Positions 18,737 through 26,486 of a DNA stretch of 45,241 nucleotides are shown piece after piece (within the stretch, counting starts at the first letter, position 1; each line of letters opens with the position of its first letter). The notes under the pieces were generated by a model, which was not told where the DNA came from, searched no databases, and worked only from the letters and a program-made list of their open reading frames with translations. The translations under genes and the position numbers were made by a program. The DNA comes from an uncultured Bacteroidota bacterium (GTDB lineage: Bacteria > Bacteroidota > Bacteroidia > Chitinophagales > Chitinophagaceae): NCBI GenBank assembly GCA_903853805.1, contig CAINUN010000080.1, forward strand, positions 1 through 45,241, read 5' to 3'.

Positions 18737-20461
18737 ATGACACGTTTATTGTTTATTCTCGTATTTGCTTGTTGTTGTTATCAAGCTAAAGCACAGGATA
18801 TGATAACCCCTTTTGAAAAATCGGGAGGAAAAAAGACTGCTACCTATTTCGAAGCCATTGCTTTTTATAAAGAACTTGCCTCGCATTATGGCACGGTGCG
18901 CACATTGAATGCTGGAGAAACAGATGCCGAATATCCGTTGCATGTGGTGTTTTATTGTTCCGATAGAAAGTTCAATCCACAAAAAATTAAAGCACAGAAA
19001 AAATTAGTCATTCTCATCAACAATGCCATTCATCCCGGCGAACCCGATGGTGTAGATGCAAGCATGATGTTGTTGCACGATGTGGCCACCAAAAAAATAA
19101 CCCTTCCAAAGAATATAGTATTGGCGGTGGTTCCTGTATTCAATGTTGGTGGCACGCTCAATCGTGGTAGTTGGAGCAGAGCCAATCAAAACGGACCGGA
19201 GGAATATGGTTTCAGGGGCAATGCTCAAAACCTAGACCTCAACCGCGATTTTATAAAAATGGATGCTAAGGAAACGCAATCTTTAGTGGAGTTGTTTCAT
19301 CACCTCGACCCCGATTTATTTATTGACAATCATGTGAGCAACGGCGCCGATTATCAGCATGTCATGACTTTGCTTTCGGTTAATCCTAAAAAACAGGGCT
19401 ATTATTTAGGTAAATATCTTGAAAACCAAATGGAACCCGCCCTGTATCAAAGCATGAAACAAAAGGGCTACGACCTTGTGCCTTATGTCAATCATTGGGG
19501 CAATACCCCCGACAGTGGATGGCAACAGTTTTATGAACCGCCTCGTTTTGCAAGTGGATTTGTTGCGCTGTTTCAAACCCTTGCTTTTGTGCCCGAAACC
19601 CACATGTTGAAACCATACCAACAAAGAGTGGATGCCACTTATGCCCTCCTCCAAACTTTTATAGATTATGCTGCGCAACACTTCGACGAAATAAAACAAG
19701 TGCGTGCCATGGAAAGAGCTTTGATGTTGGACAAGAATGATTTCACACTCGATTGGAAGGCGGATACTTTAAAAACCATGATTTCTTTTAAAGGTTATGA
19801 AGCGGCTTATAAAGAAAGCAAGGTATCGGGCAAGCCAAGATTGTATTACGACCGAACGAAGCCATATACCAAACTAGTCCCTTTCTACAATAAGTTTTTG
19901 CCGACAAGCACTGCCCAAGCACCCCAATATTATATTGTTCCGCAAGGATGGCATAAGGTTATTACCCGTTTAAAATGGAATGATGTTGCTATGACTAAAT
20001 TAGCACACGACACCAATATGCAAGTCACGGTATATCGCATTGAGAATTATGAAACCGTGAAGAAACCTTTCGAAGGTCATTACCTACACCACCATGTTAC
20101 TTATACCAAACAAACCGAAACGGTGCATTTTTATAAAGGCGATTACCTCATTGCCACTACCCAAGATGCCAAACGATATTTAGTAGAAACCCTTGAACCC
20201 GATGCGCCCGATGCCTTTTTTGCATGGGGATTTTTTGATGCGGTCTTGCAACAAAAAGGCGGTTATAGCGATTATGTTTTTGAAGACGATGCTGCCAACT
20301 TGCTCGAAAAGAATCCTGACTTAAGAAAGGCATTAGCAGAAAAGAAAGCAACCGACACTAGCTTTAATAATGATGGCAGGGCACAACTCGATTTCATTTA
20401 TCGCCATTCACCCTACAACGAAACGGAGTTTATGCGCTATCCGGTTTATAGGATTGAATAA
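18737..20461 (+). CDS. Secreted M14-family zinc carboxypeptidase
   Basis: Encodes 574 residues from the ATG at 18737, which opens a clear signal peptide (MTRLLFILVFACCCYQAKAQ). A TTG 42 bp upstream is less likely. Zinc ligands follow the M14 pattern: H99 and E102 in HPGEPDG, and H199 in IDNHVSNG. The phrase LDLNRDFIKMDAKET is typical of M14. A candidate catalytic Glu is E287 in FVPETHM. The C-terminal half, about 200 residues beyond the catalytic domain, is a beta-rich extension as in other Bacteroidota M14 proteins. No T9SS domain is present, so the product is probably periplasmic. Expected activity is removal of C-terminal residues from peptides. It lies 72 bp after the fusion gene and may belong to the same transcript. 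Confidence 0.88.
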   Translation: MTRLLFILVFACCCYQAKAQDMITPFEKSGGKKTATYFEAIAFYKELASHYGTVRTLNAGETDAEYPLHVVFYCSDRKFNPQKIKAQKKLVILINNAIHPGEPDGVDASMMLLHDVATKKITLPKNIVLAVVPVFNVGGTLNRGSWSRANQNGPEEYGFRGNAQNLDLNRDFIKMDAKETQSLVELFHHLDPDLFIDNHVSNGADYQHVMTLLSVNPKKQGYYLGKYLENQMEPALYQSMKQKGYDLVPYVNHWGNTPDSGWQQFYEPPRFASGFVALFQTLAFVPETHMLKPYQQRVDATYALLQTFIDYAAQHFDEIKQVRAMERALMLDKNDFTLDWKADTLKTMISFKGYEAAYKESKVSGKPRLYYDRTKPYTKLVPFYNKFLPTSTAQAPQYYIVPQGWHKVITRLKWNDVAMTKLAHDTNMQVTVYRIENYETVKKPFEGHYLHHHVTYTKQTETVHFYKGDYLIATTQDAKRYLVETLEPDAPDAFFAWGFFDAVLQQKGGYSDYVFEDDAANLLEKNPDLRKALAEKKATDTSFNNDGRAQLDFIYRHSPYNETEFMRYPVYRIE

Positions 20462-20466
20462 ACAAT

Positions 20467-22278
20467 TTATTCCTTCACCACCTTCACAGTCTCTACAGCA
20501 CCCTCATTGCTGCTGAACCTTAGCAAATAAACGCCTTTGGCAAGCGAACTGATATCTAATATTTGGCTGCTGAGCGGAATCGAAGCTGTGTGTTGAAGGA
20601 TTATGCGCCCCGTAATATCCATAAGACTGAGGCTGCCTGCCTGGGAGCATTGAACAATGATTTGGTCTTTTGCAGGATTTGGGTAGATGAAGAATTGAGG
20701 TAGGTTGTGAATATCACCAATAGCATTTAGTGAATCTATTATAATCGAAAGATTGGAAACAGAAGTACAGCCTAAGCCATACATATTTACTGTATAATTT
20801 CCACCTGCTGTTGTAGTAAGGGTATTTGTACCATTACTATTATATATTTGTCCATCTTTCATCCAAACATAAGTAGCACCAGAAAAATAAGTAGCTGTTA
20901 AATGAACAGGATTTGTTGGAGTGGCATAAGTAGTATCAGCAGTAAGTGTAATGGGGTAAGAATCGGTACATAACTCTTGAATAAAACCACCAGGTGTAGT
21001 AAATAAGCTAACCCCAGCTGTTGGATCTAAATCCACATTATTTCCATAGAAATAGCCAGATGTCAATAGCTTGTTTGAATGATTGAGTGCTAAGTTGTAG
21101 ACCTGAGTTGCTTTATAAGATTCTGCCCAAATAGGTATTCCTTGTGAAGTCAGTTTTTGTATAGAAACTGTTGAGTCTTTTTGGCCAAGGCTATATATAT
21201 TGCCTATGGAATCAAATGTAAAATCACCCACACTATAAGAAGCATATTGTTTAGCCCAAGTAAAAGAACCATTGTTGGTTAGTTGACGCAGAAACATGGT
21301 ATTTGTTGAAGTATTTACGCCTTTAATCAAAATATTGTTTCCTTTATCTACTTTCCATAGACCTGGATTATAGGGCATAGAGCCTCCGTTATTATTTAAT
21401 GCCCATTGATAATTACCTGATGAGTCAAATTTTTCAATAAAATTAGCAGAACCTCCTGGTACTGGTGTGCTCATATTTACAACGCCCAGACCCGGGTCAA
21501 AGTCAACAGTACCACTAAAATCTCCTTTTGCAAAAATGTTTGCATTGGTGTCCATGATGATGCTTCCAAGATATCGAGCACCATTGATTTGTTTAGCCCA
21601 ATGAAAATGACCTGCCGTATCTAGTTTTTCAAGAATTCCTGTTTGAATAGCATTGATTGGCCAAGCATTTACGGTATCAGGCCCTGGGTCTATATCCACA
21701 GTACCTTGAATGTCAGCCGTTACGTAAATACTCTCATCTTTTAATAAAAAACCGCTAACATGTATGTTTGCATTACCATAAGCACGGTATTGACTTGCCC
21801 AAATAAAATCACCATTAGGGCTTAGTTTTAAGATAAAGAATGACCAACTATTAGAAGAAAAACCAATCCAATAATCGTTTGCGCTTGGGTCAAGGTCAAA
21901 TGAATCATTCACTTGACCTTCAAGATAAATATTACCTGCCTTATCAGCAGTAAGATATTGAACGTAAATGGTTGGGATCAATGGAGCCCAAGGTCTTCCC
22001 TTTATTTGCCTTGCCCAAAGCAAATTTCCTGCGCTGTCTTGTTTTATTATGGCAATATTATTAACACCAACAGATGTAAGGTTATAAACACCTGCATTAG
22101 GGTCAACATCTACAGTCCCTTGAAAATTACCTACGCTGTATATGTTATCGCTATCATCAATTAGCATATTCCTCAGGTATGTTCCTTCAAATGTTTGTGC
22201 ACGAATAAAACCTTGTGCATTGGTTTTATGATGAACCAATAAAAAGACGAACAAGAAAAAAACAAAAACTTTTTTCAT
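20467..22278 (-). CDS. Secreted SBBP-type propeller protein with T9SS type A sorting domain
   Basis: Encodes 603 residues: signal peptide (MKKVFVFFLF to TNAQG), then SBBP-like repeats with the signature GTVDxDPxxGVYNL (VDVDPNAG, FDLDPSAN, VDIDPGPD, VDFDPGLG, VDLDPTAG) separated by WAKQ-type strands. An Ig-like segment with two Cys (about residues 440-510) and a sorting domain starting IYPNPAKD and ending VKVVKE follow. It is a shorter paralogue of the protein at 4312-7650, lacking the long Ig array. No enzyme motif is visible. It converges on the M14 gene with 5 bp between stops. A three-hairpin repeat lies just upstream of its start. Confidence 0.9.
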   Translation of the reverse strand: MKKVFVFFLFVFLLVHHKTNAQGFIRAQTFEGTYLRNMLIDDSDNIYSVGNFQGTVDVDPNAGVYNLTSVGVNNIAIIKQDSAGNLLWARQIKGRPWAPLIPTIYVQYLTADKAGNIYLEGQVNDSFDLDPSANDYWIGFSSNSWSFFILKLSPNGDFIWASQYRAYGNANIHVSGFLLKDESIYVTADIQGTVDIDPGPDTVNAWPINAIQTGILEKLDTAGHFHWAKQINGARYLGSIIMDTNANIFAKGDFSGTVDFDPGLGVVNMSTPVPGGSANFIEKFDSSGNYQWALNNNGGSMPYNPGLWKVDKGNNILIKGVNTSTNTMFLRQLTNNGSFTWAKQYASYSVGDFTFDSIGNIYSLGQKDSTVSIQKLTSQGIPIWAESYKATQVYNLALNHSNKLLTSGYFYGNNVDLDPTAGVSLFTTPGGFIQELCTDSYPITLTADTTYATPTNPVHLTATYFSGATYVWMKDGQIYNSNGTNTLTTTAGGNYTVNMYGLGCTSVSNLSIIIDSLNAIGDIHNLPQFFIYPNPAKDQIIVQCSQAGSLSLMDITGRIILQHTASIPLSSQILDISSLAKGVYLLRFSSNEGAVETVKVVKE

Positions 22279-22328
22279 AAATCCTTTTTTAGAGTCCTAA
22301 AGGTAAGAACATTTTAAAGATTCTGCTA

Positions 22329-22417
22329 TTGTTGGTGATAACACTAACAACTGCTGTTCCAGATGTTAGCCCTTCAGCGCATCTGGAACCCAAGAATAAT
22401 ACCCGGTTTCTAACCGG
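22329..22417. repeat. Three-hairpin palindromic repeat element
   Basis: Three consecutive stem-loops: TTGTTGGTG with CACTAACAA (22329-22350, one mismatch); GTTCCAGATG (22356-22365) with CATCTGGAAC (22380-22389), a perfect 10-bp stem; and CCGGTT (22403-22408) with AACCGG (22412-22417). It occupies most of the 250 bp between the divergent genes starting at 22278 and 22531. A decayed copy lies at 3783-3830, a GTTCCAG palindrome at 7884-7947, and a lone TTGGTG-type hairpin at about 40923-40948. Confidence 0.7.
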
Positions 22418-22530
22418 AAATAACCTTGATACAGCATCTTTTTTCATAACCATTGCATTTTCAGAAAACATAAAGTTAAGCACATTCAAAATCCATCATT
22501 CTACTTTTTTCCAACCACTGACCAGCGTCA

Positions 22531-23040
22531 TTGTTCAATAAGACATCGCTTCCTATCCTTGCACATTGCATTATTAATAAAACACAACTACAATGGCATA
22601 CCTTTACACTTCACGCATCCGACATTATGGAAGCAGCAACTTATAATTGGTATGACCAGGAAGATAGTTTAATTTGTACAGGTAGAAATTTAACAGTAAG
22701 CCCTGAAGTTTCCAGTCATTATAGGTTGGAAGTCATTGCCGATGAAGATGGGTTTAAAAGCTACGATGATGTGACTGTAAATGTTAGACAGTACTTTATT
22801 TCTTCCATTTCACCCAACCCTGCGAGCAATAGTTTTGTCCTTAGTTATAATGCAGACAGTGCAGCCTCTGCATATATTATCATGATTCAACAAAATGGGT
22901 ACGCCATTAATAGTCATATTCTCAATACCAACCAACACAACCAAACAATAACGCTCGCTAATTTACCTACAGGGGTTTACAATATTGTATTGGTATGCGA
23001 TGGTAATATTTACGATGCAAAAACAATTACTGTTTACTAA
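22531..23040 (+). pseudogene. Beheaded T9SS protein: Ig-like module plus sorting domain
   Basis: The frame encodes at most 169 residues from a TTG at 22531; the first ATG is at 22627. It lacks a signal peptide, yet carries an Ig-like module (TYNWYDQEDSLICTGRNLTV to VTVNV) and a full type A sorting domain (SISPNPASNSFVL to DAKTITVY). This pair is the standard tail of much longer secreted Bacteroidota proteins. Without a signal sequence a T9SS domain cannot be exported, so it is most likely a remnant of a deleted large gene. It ends 10 bp before the next T9SS gene. A frameshifted upstream exporting start was not found. Confidence 0.6.
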
Positions 23041-23050
23041 AACCTATCCT

Positions 23051-23710
23051 ATGAAAAAGATACTTTCAATATTTGTTCTAGTTTTATTTTGCTTATTGAA
23101 TTCTGTTAAATCACAGACAATGTATAATTCCACCCTTACTTATTTACCTAATGATTCTGTAAGACTAAATACATCTGCAGCCTGGAGTTGTTCTCCAAGT
23201 ACTTGTCCAACATTAAACTCTGGTCACATACAAGTAATAGGGGACACCATTCATGTTTTCTTGTATTATAACTCATTCCCTTGCATTCCTTTTTTCTGTA
23301 GTACATTAGATACTTTTGAATTAGGAGTCATCCATCCCAACACACTAAAAGCAGTAAAATTGGAGCCAGCTACTGTTGACTTAATCAATCCTCCAAATAG
23401 TTGGGATACATCATACAGTATGTCAGAACAATTAATTCTTACTTTTCTTTGGTCTGGTATTAATAATGTAAATGTCAAGAATTTTTCCATCAACCCGAAC
23501 CCTGCCCAAGAAGAAATCGTTATTGAATATACACTACCCGGCGAAGCTATTCTAACAGACATAACAGGTAGAAGATTAAGCAATTATACCTTACCCGCAG
23601 GCAAGAACAAAGAAACCATTAACATCAGTAGCCTTGCCAATGGTATTTATTTAGTTCATTACAAACGTTCAGACGGGATGATAGCTACCCAAAAAATAGT
23701 GAAACAATGA
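23051..23710 (+). CDS. Small secreted protein with T9SS type A sorting domain
   Basis: Encodes 219 residues from the ATG at 23051, chosen because it begins a signal peptide (MKKILSIFVLVLF to VKSQT). An in-frame extension back to 22985 overlaps the preceding frame and is unlikely. The mature part, about 110 residues, is beta-rich with four Cys (CSPSTCP and CIPFFCS), which may form disulfides. I do not recognise its family. A sorting domain (SINPNPAQEEIVIEY to TQKIVKQ) fills the C-terminus. It is probably on the cell surface. Confidence 0.8.
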   Translation: MKKILSIFVLVLFCLLNSVKSQTMYNSTLTYLPNDSVRLNTSAAWSCSPSTCPTLNSGHIQVIGDTIHVFLYYNSFPCIPFFCSTLDTFELGVIHPNTLKAVKLEPATVDLINPPNSWDTSYSMSEQLILTFLWSGINNVNVKNFSINPNPAQEEIVIEYTLPGEAILTDITGRRLSNYTLPAGKNKETINISSLANGIYLVHYKRSDGMIATQKIVKQ

Positions 23711-23817
23711 TAAGAGTTATCGTTTTCCATAACATCAATCATCTTTCCTGCAAAATATTCATTCGAAAATTGCCTCAACAGAAATACCATTTTCAAACCA
23801 TCAAAAATTAAACAACG

Positions 23818-24549
23818 ATGTCAAGAAACACAGATTACAACGGCAACCATGTAGAAATGATCACAGTAAGCGATATAGTAAGCCATAACGCGCTTGCCCA
23901 AATGGCTGTACTTCAAGAAAACGATGCCAACATCACGCCTAAGGTAGTCAACGACCTACAAGCAGATATTGCGAAGAATATGGCAAAACTATTGGGTACC
24001 GATAAAGCCAAAATTCTCCGTCAAAAAACGCAAGATGTCAACAACGTACAATCGCAAGCATTGCCCACTTTACAGTTTGTGAAAGACCGTGTGGATGCGA
24101 AATACAAAGAAGTTGCAACACGCCATAACGAAATATTGAACAGTTTGGGTTATAAAACCTACTTACTTGACGCACGTAAAGGCGACCAAGAAGCTTTGGT
24201 GCAACTTTTGTTTCGCTATCAGCAAAACATGACCAAGGATTTGAAAGACGAATTAAAACTTAAAGGCATTCCAGAAACTAAACTAGATGCTCCTGTTGCT
24301 TTTGCCAAAATTATGCATGATGCCAATACTGCACAGGAATTTGAAAAAGAACAAAAAGTGCAAATCTCAGATGAAATGCAGCAAGAACTCAATGCCCTCT
24401 ATGCCCGTGTGATAGACATTTGCAAACTCGGTTTTACTTGCTTCAAAGGCGACCCTATTAAACAACGATTGTTTTCCTATGGTCACCTCTTAAAAACGCT
24501 CAATAATAAAGGCGGAGGTAACACTCCTCCACCTCCTCCTTCAAAATAA
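23818..24549 (+). CDS. Orphan helical protein of unknown function
   Basis: Encodes 243 residues. No signal peptide or membrane segment; the sequence is mostly helical and charged, with heptad-like stretches (VNDLQADIAKNMAKLLGTDK, and VKDRVDAKYKEVATRHNEIL). Two Cys lie late in DICKLGFTCFKGD. It ends in a flexible GGGNTPPPPPSK tail. The Gln/Lys/Asp-rich composition and codon use look like its neighbours. The protein is cytoplasmic by prediction and I do not recognise the family. It is a single gene ending at its own terminator. Confidence 0.75.
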   Translation: MSRNTDYNGNHVEMITVSDIVSHNALAQMAVLQENDANITPKVVNDLQADIAKNMAKLLGTDKAKILRQKTQDVNNVQSQALPTLQFVKDRVDAKYKEVATRHNEILNSLGYKTYLLDARKGDQEALVQLLFRYQQNMTKDLKDELKLKGIPETKLDAPVAFAKIMHDANTAQEFEKEQKVQISDEMQQELNALYARVIDICKLGFTCFKGDPIKQRLFSYGHLLKTLNNKGGGNTPPPPPSK

Positions 24550-24553
24550 CACG

Positions 24554-24577
24554 AAGCCTCCGAAAGGGGGCTTTTTC
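24554..24577 (+). terminator. Terminator of the orphan helical gene
   Basis: AGCCTCC (24555-24561), GAAA tetraloop, GGGGGCT (24566-24572), then TTTTTC, starting 5 bp after the stop at 24549. Confidence 0.85.
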
Positions 24578-24595
24578 ATTGTTGAATTGATACAT

Positions 24596-24826
24596 GGGAT
24601 TTCAATAGCAGGTATTGGGATAAAAAGCTTAGGTATTGGGACAAGATTAGTAACCCTTGGGATTGAAACCTTAGGTCATGAGATTGAAACCTTACCACTT
24701 GAGACACAAACCTTAGGTGTTGGGATTGAAAACTTTACCCTTGGGACTGAAACCTTAGGTGTTGGGATTGAAACCTTTACCCTTGGGACGGTAATAGTAA
24801 CCCTTGGGATTGAAACCTTAGAAAAG
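24596..24826. repeat. Minisatellite: eleven 21-bp tandem units
   Basis: Eleven consecutive units of exactly 21 bp begin at 24596, 24617, 24638, 24659, 24680, 24701, 24722, 24743, 24764, 24785 and 24806. The core is GGGATTGAAACC followed by TTAGGTGTT or TTTACCCTT. These two unit types alternate in the middle, giving a 42-bp higher-order period. Because 21 is a multiple of three, one frame stays open and reads as heptapeptides such as GIETLGV and GIETFTL, but it has only a TTG start, follows a terminator and reaches into the convergent SET gene. Coding is doubtful. Confidence 0.88.
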
Positions 24827-24831
24827 ATACG

Positions 24832-25221
24832 TCACCCCTTCACCTCAAACCAAACAGGCTTTTCATCATCCCAATCGCCGTTGTAGTTTATGGTCAGTTC
24901 TTCGCCTGCGGCAATGTCTCTTACAGTAGTTATTGATATTGTTGCGGCTTCATAATTCATACAATACTCACAGTTAGATTGATAACTGTGGTTGTAAATA
25001 GGCACATAACCCAATGCCATGCAACAGAGGGCTTCACCATTTGGTTGCCATTCAAAAATATAATCGTGCAAAAGGGTTTTGTCAATTAAATCTCTGTCTT
25101 TTTCGGGCAGCACAATCACCGGCGCAATTTCTATTACTTTACGGGCAGCAATTGGTTTTTTAGTGAACACACCTCGCCCCTTGGCATTCGTAGTTTGAAG
25201 AAAAAGGGAAGAAAGGCGCAT
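24832..25221 (-). CDS. Small SET-domain protein
   Basis: Encodes 129 residues, essentially a bare SET domain. Visible motifs are GRGVFTKKPIAAR (SAM-binding start of SET), YNHSYQSNCEY (the NHS motif forming the pseudoknot), and AAGEELTINYNGDW with the catalytic Tyr. Family members transfer a methyl group from S-adenosylmethionine to Lys; bacterial single-domain versions have mostly unknown protein targets. There are no pre- or post-SET Cys clusters. It lies 48 bp downstream of a pair of small membrane-protein genes on the same strand. The stop is 5 bp from the 21-bp minisatellite. Confidence 0.88.
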   Translation of the reverse strand: MRLSSLFLQTTNAKGRGVFTKKPIAARKVIEIAPVIVLPEKDRDLIDKTLLHDYIFEWQPNGEALCCMALGYVPIYNHSYQSNCEYCMNYEAATISITTVRDIAAGEELTINYNGDWDDEKPVWFEVKG

Positions 25222-25269
25222 GAAGCGAAAAAATTGTAAGCGAAATTAGGATTGTTCCATTAATGCAGG

Positions 25270-25470
25270 TTAGGATACCTTCTTTTTCTTAAAAATATTG
25301 AAGGTTAGGTATCCTAAAAAAGAAAAGTAAACAATGCTATTGAATGGCTTAGAAGAAATAATACAAGCACCTGAGGAACAACCCACAAATTTCCAATAGA
25401 AAAAACCAAAAACACCACCCAAAATAATGCCAGCAATGCTCAATTTATGATGAAGCAGCAGGTGTTTCAT
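25270..25470 (-). CDS. Small membrane protein, DUF6132-like
   Basis: Encodes 66 residues with two hydrophobic helices (about 10-28 and 45-60) and the conserved-looking Cys motif VGCSSGACIISS between them, a pattern I associate with the DUF6132 family of Bacteroidota. The function is unknown. Its start overlaps the stop of the upstream gene by 4 bp (ATGA), so the two are translationally coupled. The partner also carries a Cys-rich motif. Confidence 0.75.
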   Translation of the reverse strand: MKHLLLHHKLSIAGIILGGVFGFFYWKFVGCSSGACIISSKPFNSIVYFSFLGYLTFNIFKKKKVS

Positions 25471-25688
25471 TTGTCTTTAGTTTCTTCAACAGAACAACTA
25501 CCCGATGAACAATTACTTCCCGGAACACTACAACAACCCACATTGAAAATAGTGGCTACACCGAATATCAAACCCACGGAAGCAACCATGTAATCGTGCA
25601 ACTGTATTCCTTGAATAATAGCTGCAATACTCACCCCCATTCTCAACATGCGCATAGGATGCCAAGTGGTTAAAAACTTTTTGAACAT
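25467..25688 (-). CDS. Small Cys-rich membrane protein
   Basis: Encodes 73 residues: a short amphipathic start (MFKKFLTTWHPMRMLRMGV), one or two hydrophobic helices, and a Cys-rich C-terminus with CC, CSSGSC spacing (GCCSVPGSNCSSGSCSVEE). Similar short membrane proteins accompany sulfur or redox genes in Bacteroidota, but the function is unknown. Five clustered Cys could bind metal or take part in thiol exchange (inference). It is translationally coupled to the downstream DUF6132-like gene. Confidence 0.72.
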   Translation of the reverse strand: MFKKFLTTWHPMRMLRMGVSIAAIIQGIQLHDYMVASVGLIFGVATIFNVGCCSVPGSNCSSGSCSVEETKDK

Positions 25689-25746
25689 GTTGCAAATTTG
25701 AGTTTAGAATAGGGTTATCTTGGTAACATTAATCACAAAGGGGAAG

Positions 25747-26424
25747 CTATTTAAAAGCATACTTCACACCTAAGAGAATAGGAAACGTTTTGATGCGAAA
25801 ATCAACAGACTTGTCACTACCGTTTTTGTTTTTATAATCGAAGTTGATGCCGTACATCTTGGGTTCAAATTCGATGAAAGCACTCCATTTGGTTTTTACT
25901 TTATAAACAGCACCAATGTGCCCACCTATTACATAACCCTTTGAAGATTCGTATTGCATGAATTGAGTAGTACTATCAATTGCATCTGCCTTGCCCATAC
26001 AAAAGCCTGCTAAAACACCAACATAAACATCCACTTTTTTCAATCGTTTGATTTTATCTGCAAAGCCATAAAAGGTATGTTGTGGATTTCCAAAATGCTT
26101 CACTTCATTATACATATTGGTTCCAGATTCTGTATTTCTTAAGGCAATCACTTGTGCATCATAACCAAAGCCTAGAAGATATTTTGGATGTTGCATAGAA
26201 GCTCTTACAACCATATTGGTAGCCCAAACATTTTCGGTTTGAGGAATGAACTCAGCGTTCACCCCTTTTCCAAATGCGAATGAGATTTCCCAAAAATTTT
26301 CAAAGGGGATTTTGGTTTTAGCAGTATCAGGAAGAACAGGCATTCCAGCAATAGTGTTCTTATTTTGCGCTTGAATGTTGAAGGCAATTCCTGTAAGGAG
26401 GAGAAGGAAAAACAGCTTTTTCAT
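25747..26424 (-). CDS. Predicted outer-membrane beta-barrel protein
   Basis: Encodes 225 residues with a signal peptide (MKKLFFLLLLTGIAFNIQAQ) and alternating amphipathic strands ending in KYAFK, typical of small outer-membrane barrels. The phrase WEISFAFGKGVNAEFIPQTE marks the first strands. I do not recognise the exact family. It lies 58 bp upstream of the Cys-rich membrane pair on the same strand and may lead that operon. Confidence 0.7.
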   Translation of the reverse strand: MKKLFFLLLLTGIAFNIQAQNKNTIAGMPVLPDTAKTKIPFENFWEISFAFGKGVNAEFIPQTENVWATNMVVRASMQHPKYLLGFGYDAQVIALRNTESGTNMYNEVKHFGNPQHTFYGFADKIKRLKKVDVYVGVLAGFCMGKADAIDSTTQFMQYESSKGYVIGGHIGAVYKVKTKWSAFIEFEPKMYGINFDYKNKNGSDKSVDFRIKTFPILLGVKYAFK

Positions 26425-26473
26425 GTGGGCAATTTACTACAAAATGAAACTGTGGGAATATTTTCTTCCATAC

Positions 26474-26481
26474 TAAATTTG
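26474..26481 (+). promoter_or_regulatory. -7 box directly before ispH, implying a leaderless mRNA
   Basis: TAAATTTG is a perfect TAnnTTTG match that ends 5 bp before the ATG at 26487. With the usual short distance from this box to the transcription start, the mRNA would begin at or within a base or two of the start codon. No TTG lies at the -33 spacing. Confidence 0.6.
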
Positions 26482-26486
26482 CACTC

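Noticed and set aside
22289-22489. Minus-strand frame over the three-hairpin element
   Set aside because: It arises from the palindromic repeat; it has no signal or domain and lies between two divergent starts.
24596-24826. CRISPR-like array, because units contain GATTGAAAC
   Set aside because: The repeats are contiguous 21-bp units without spacers, units vary throughout, and no cas gene is near.
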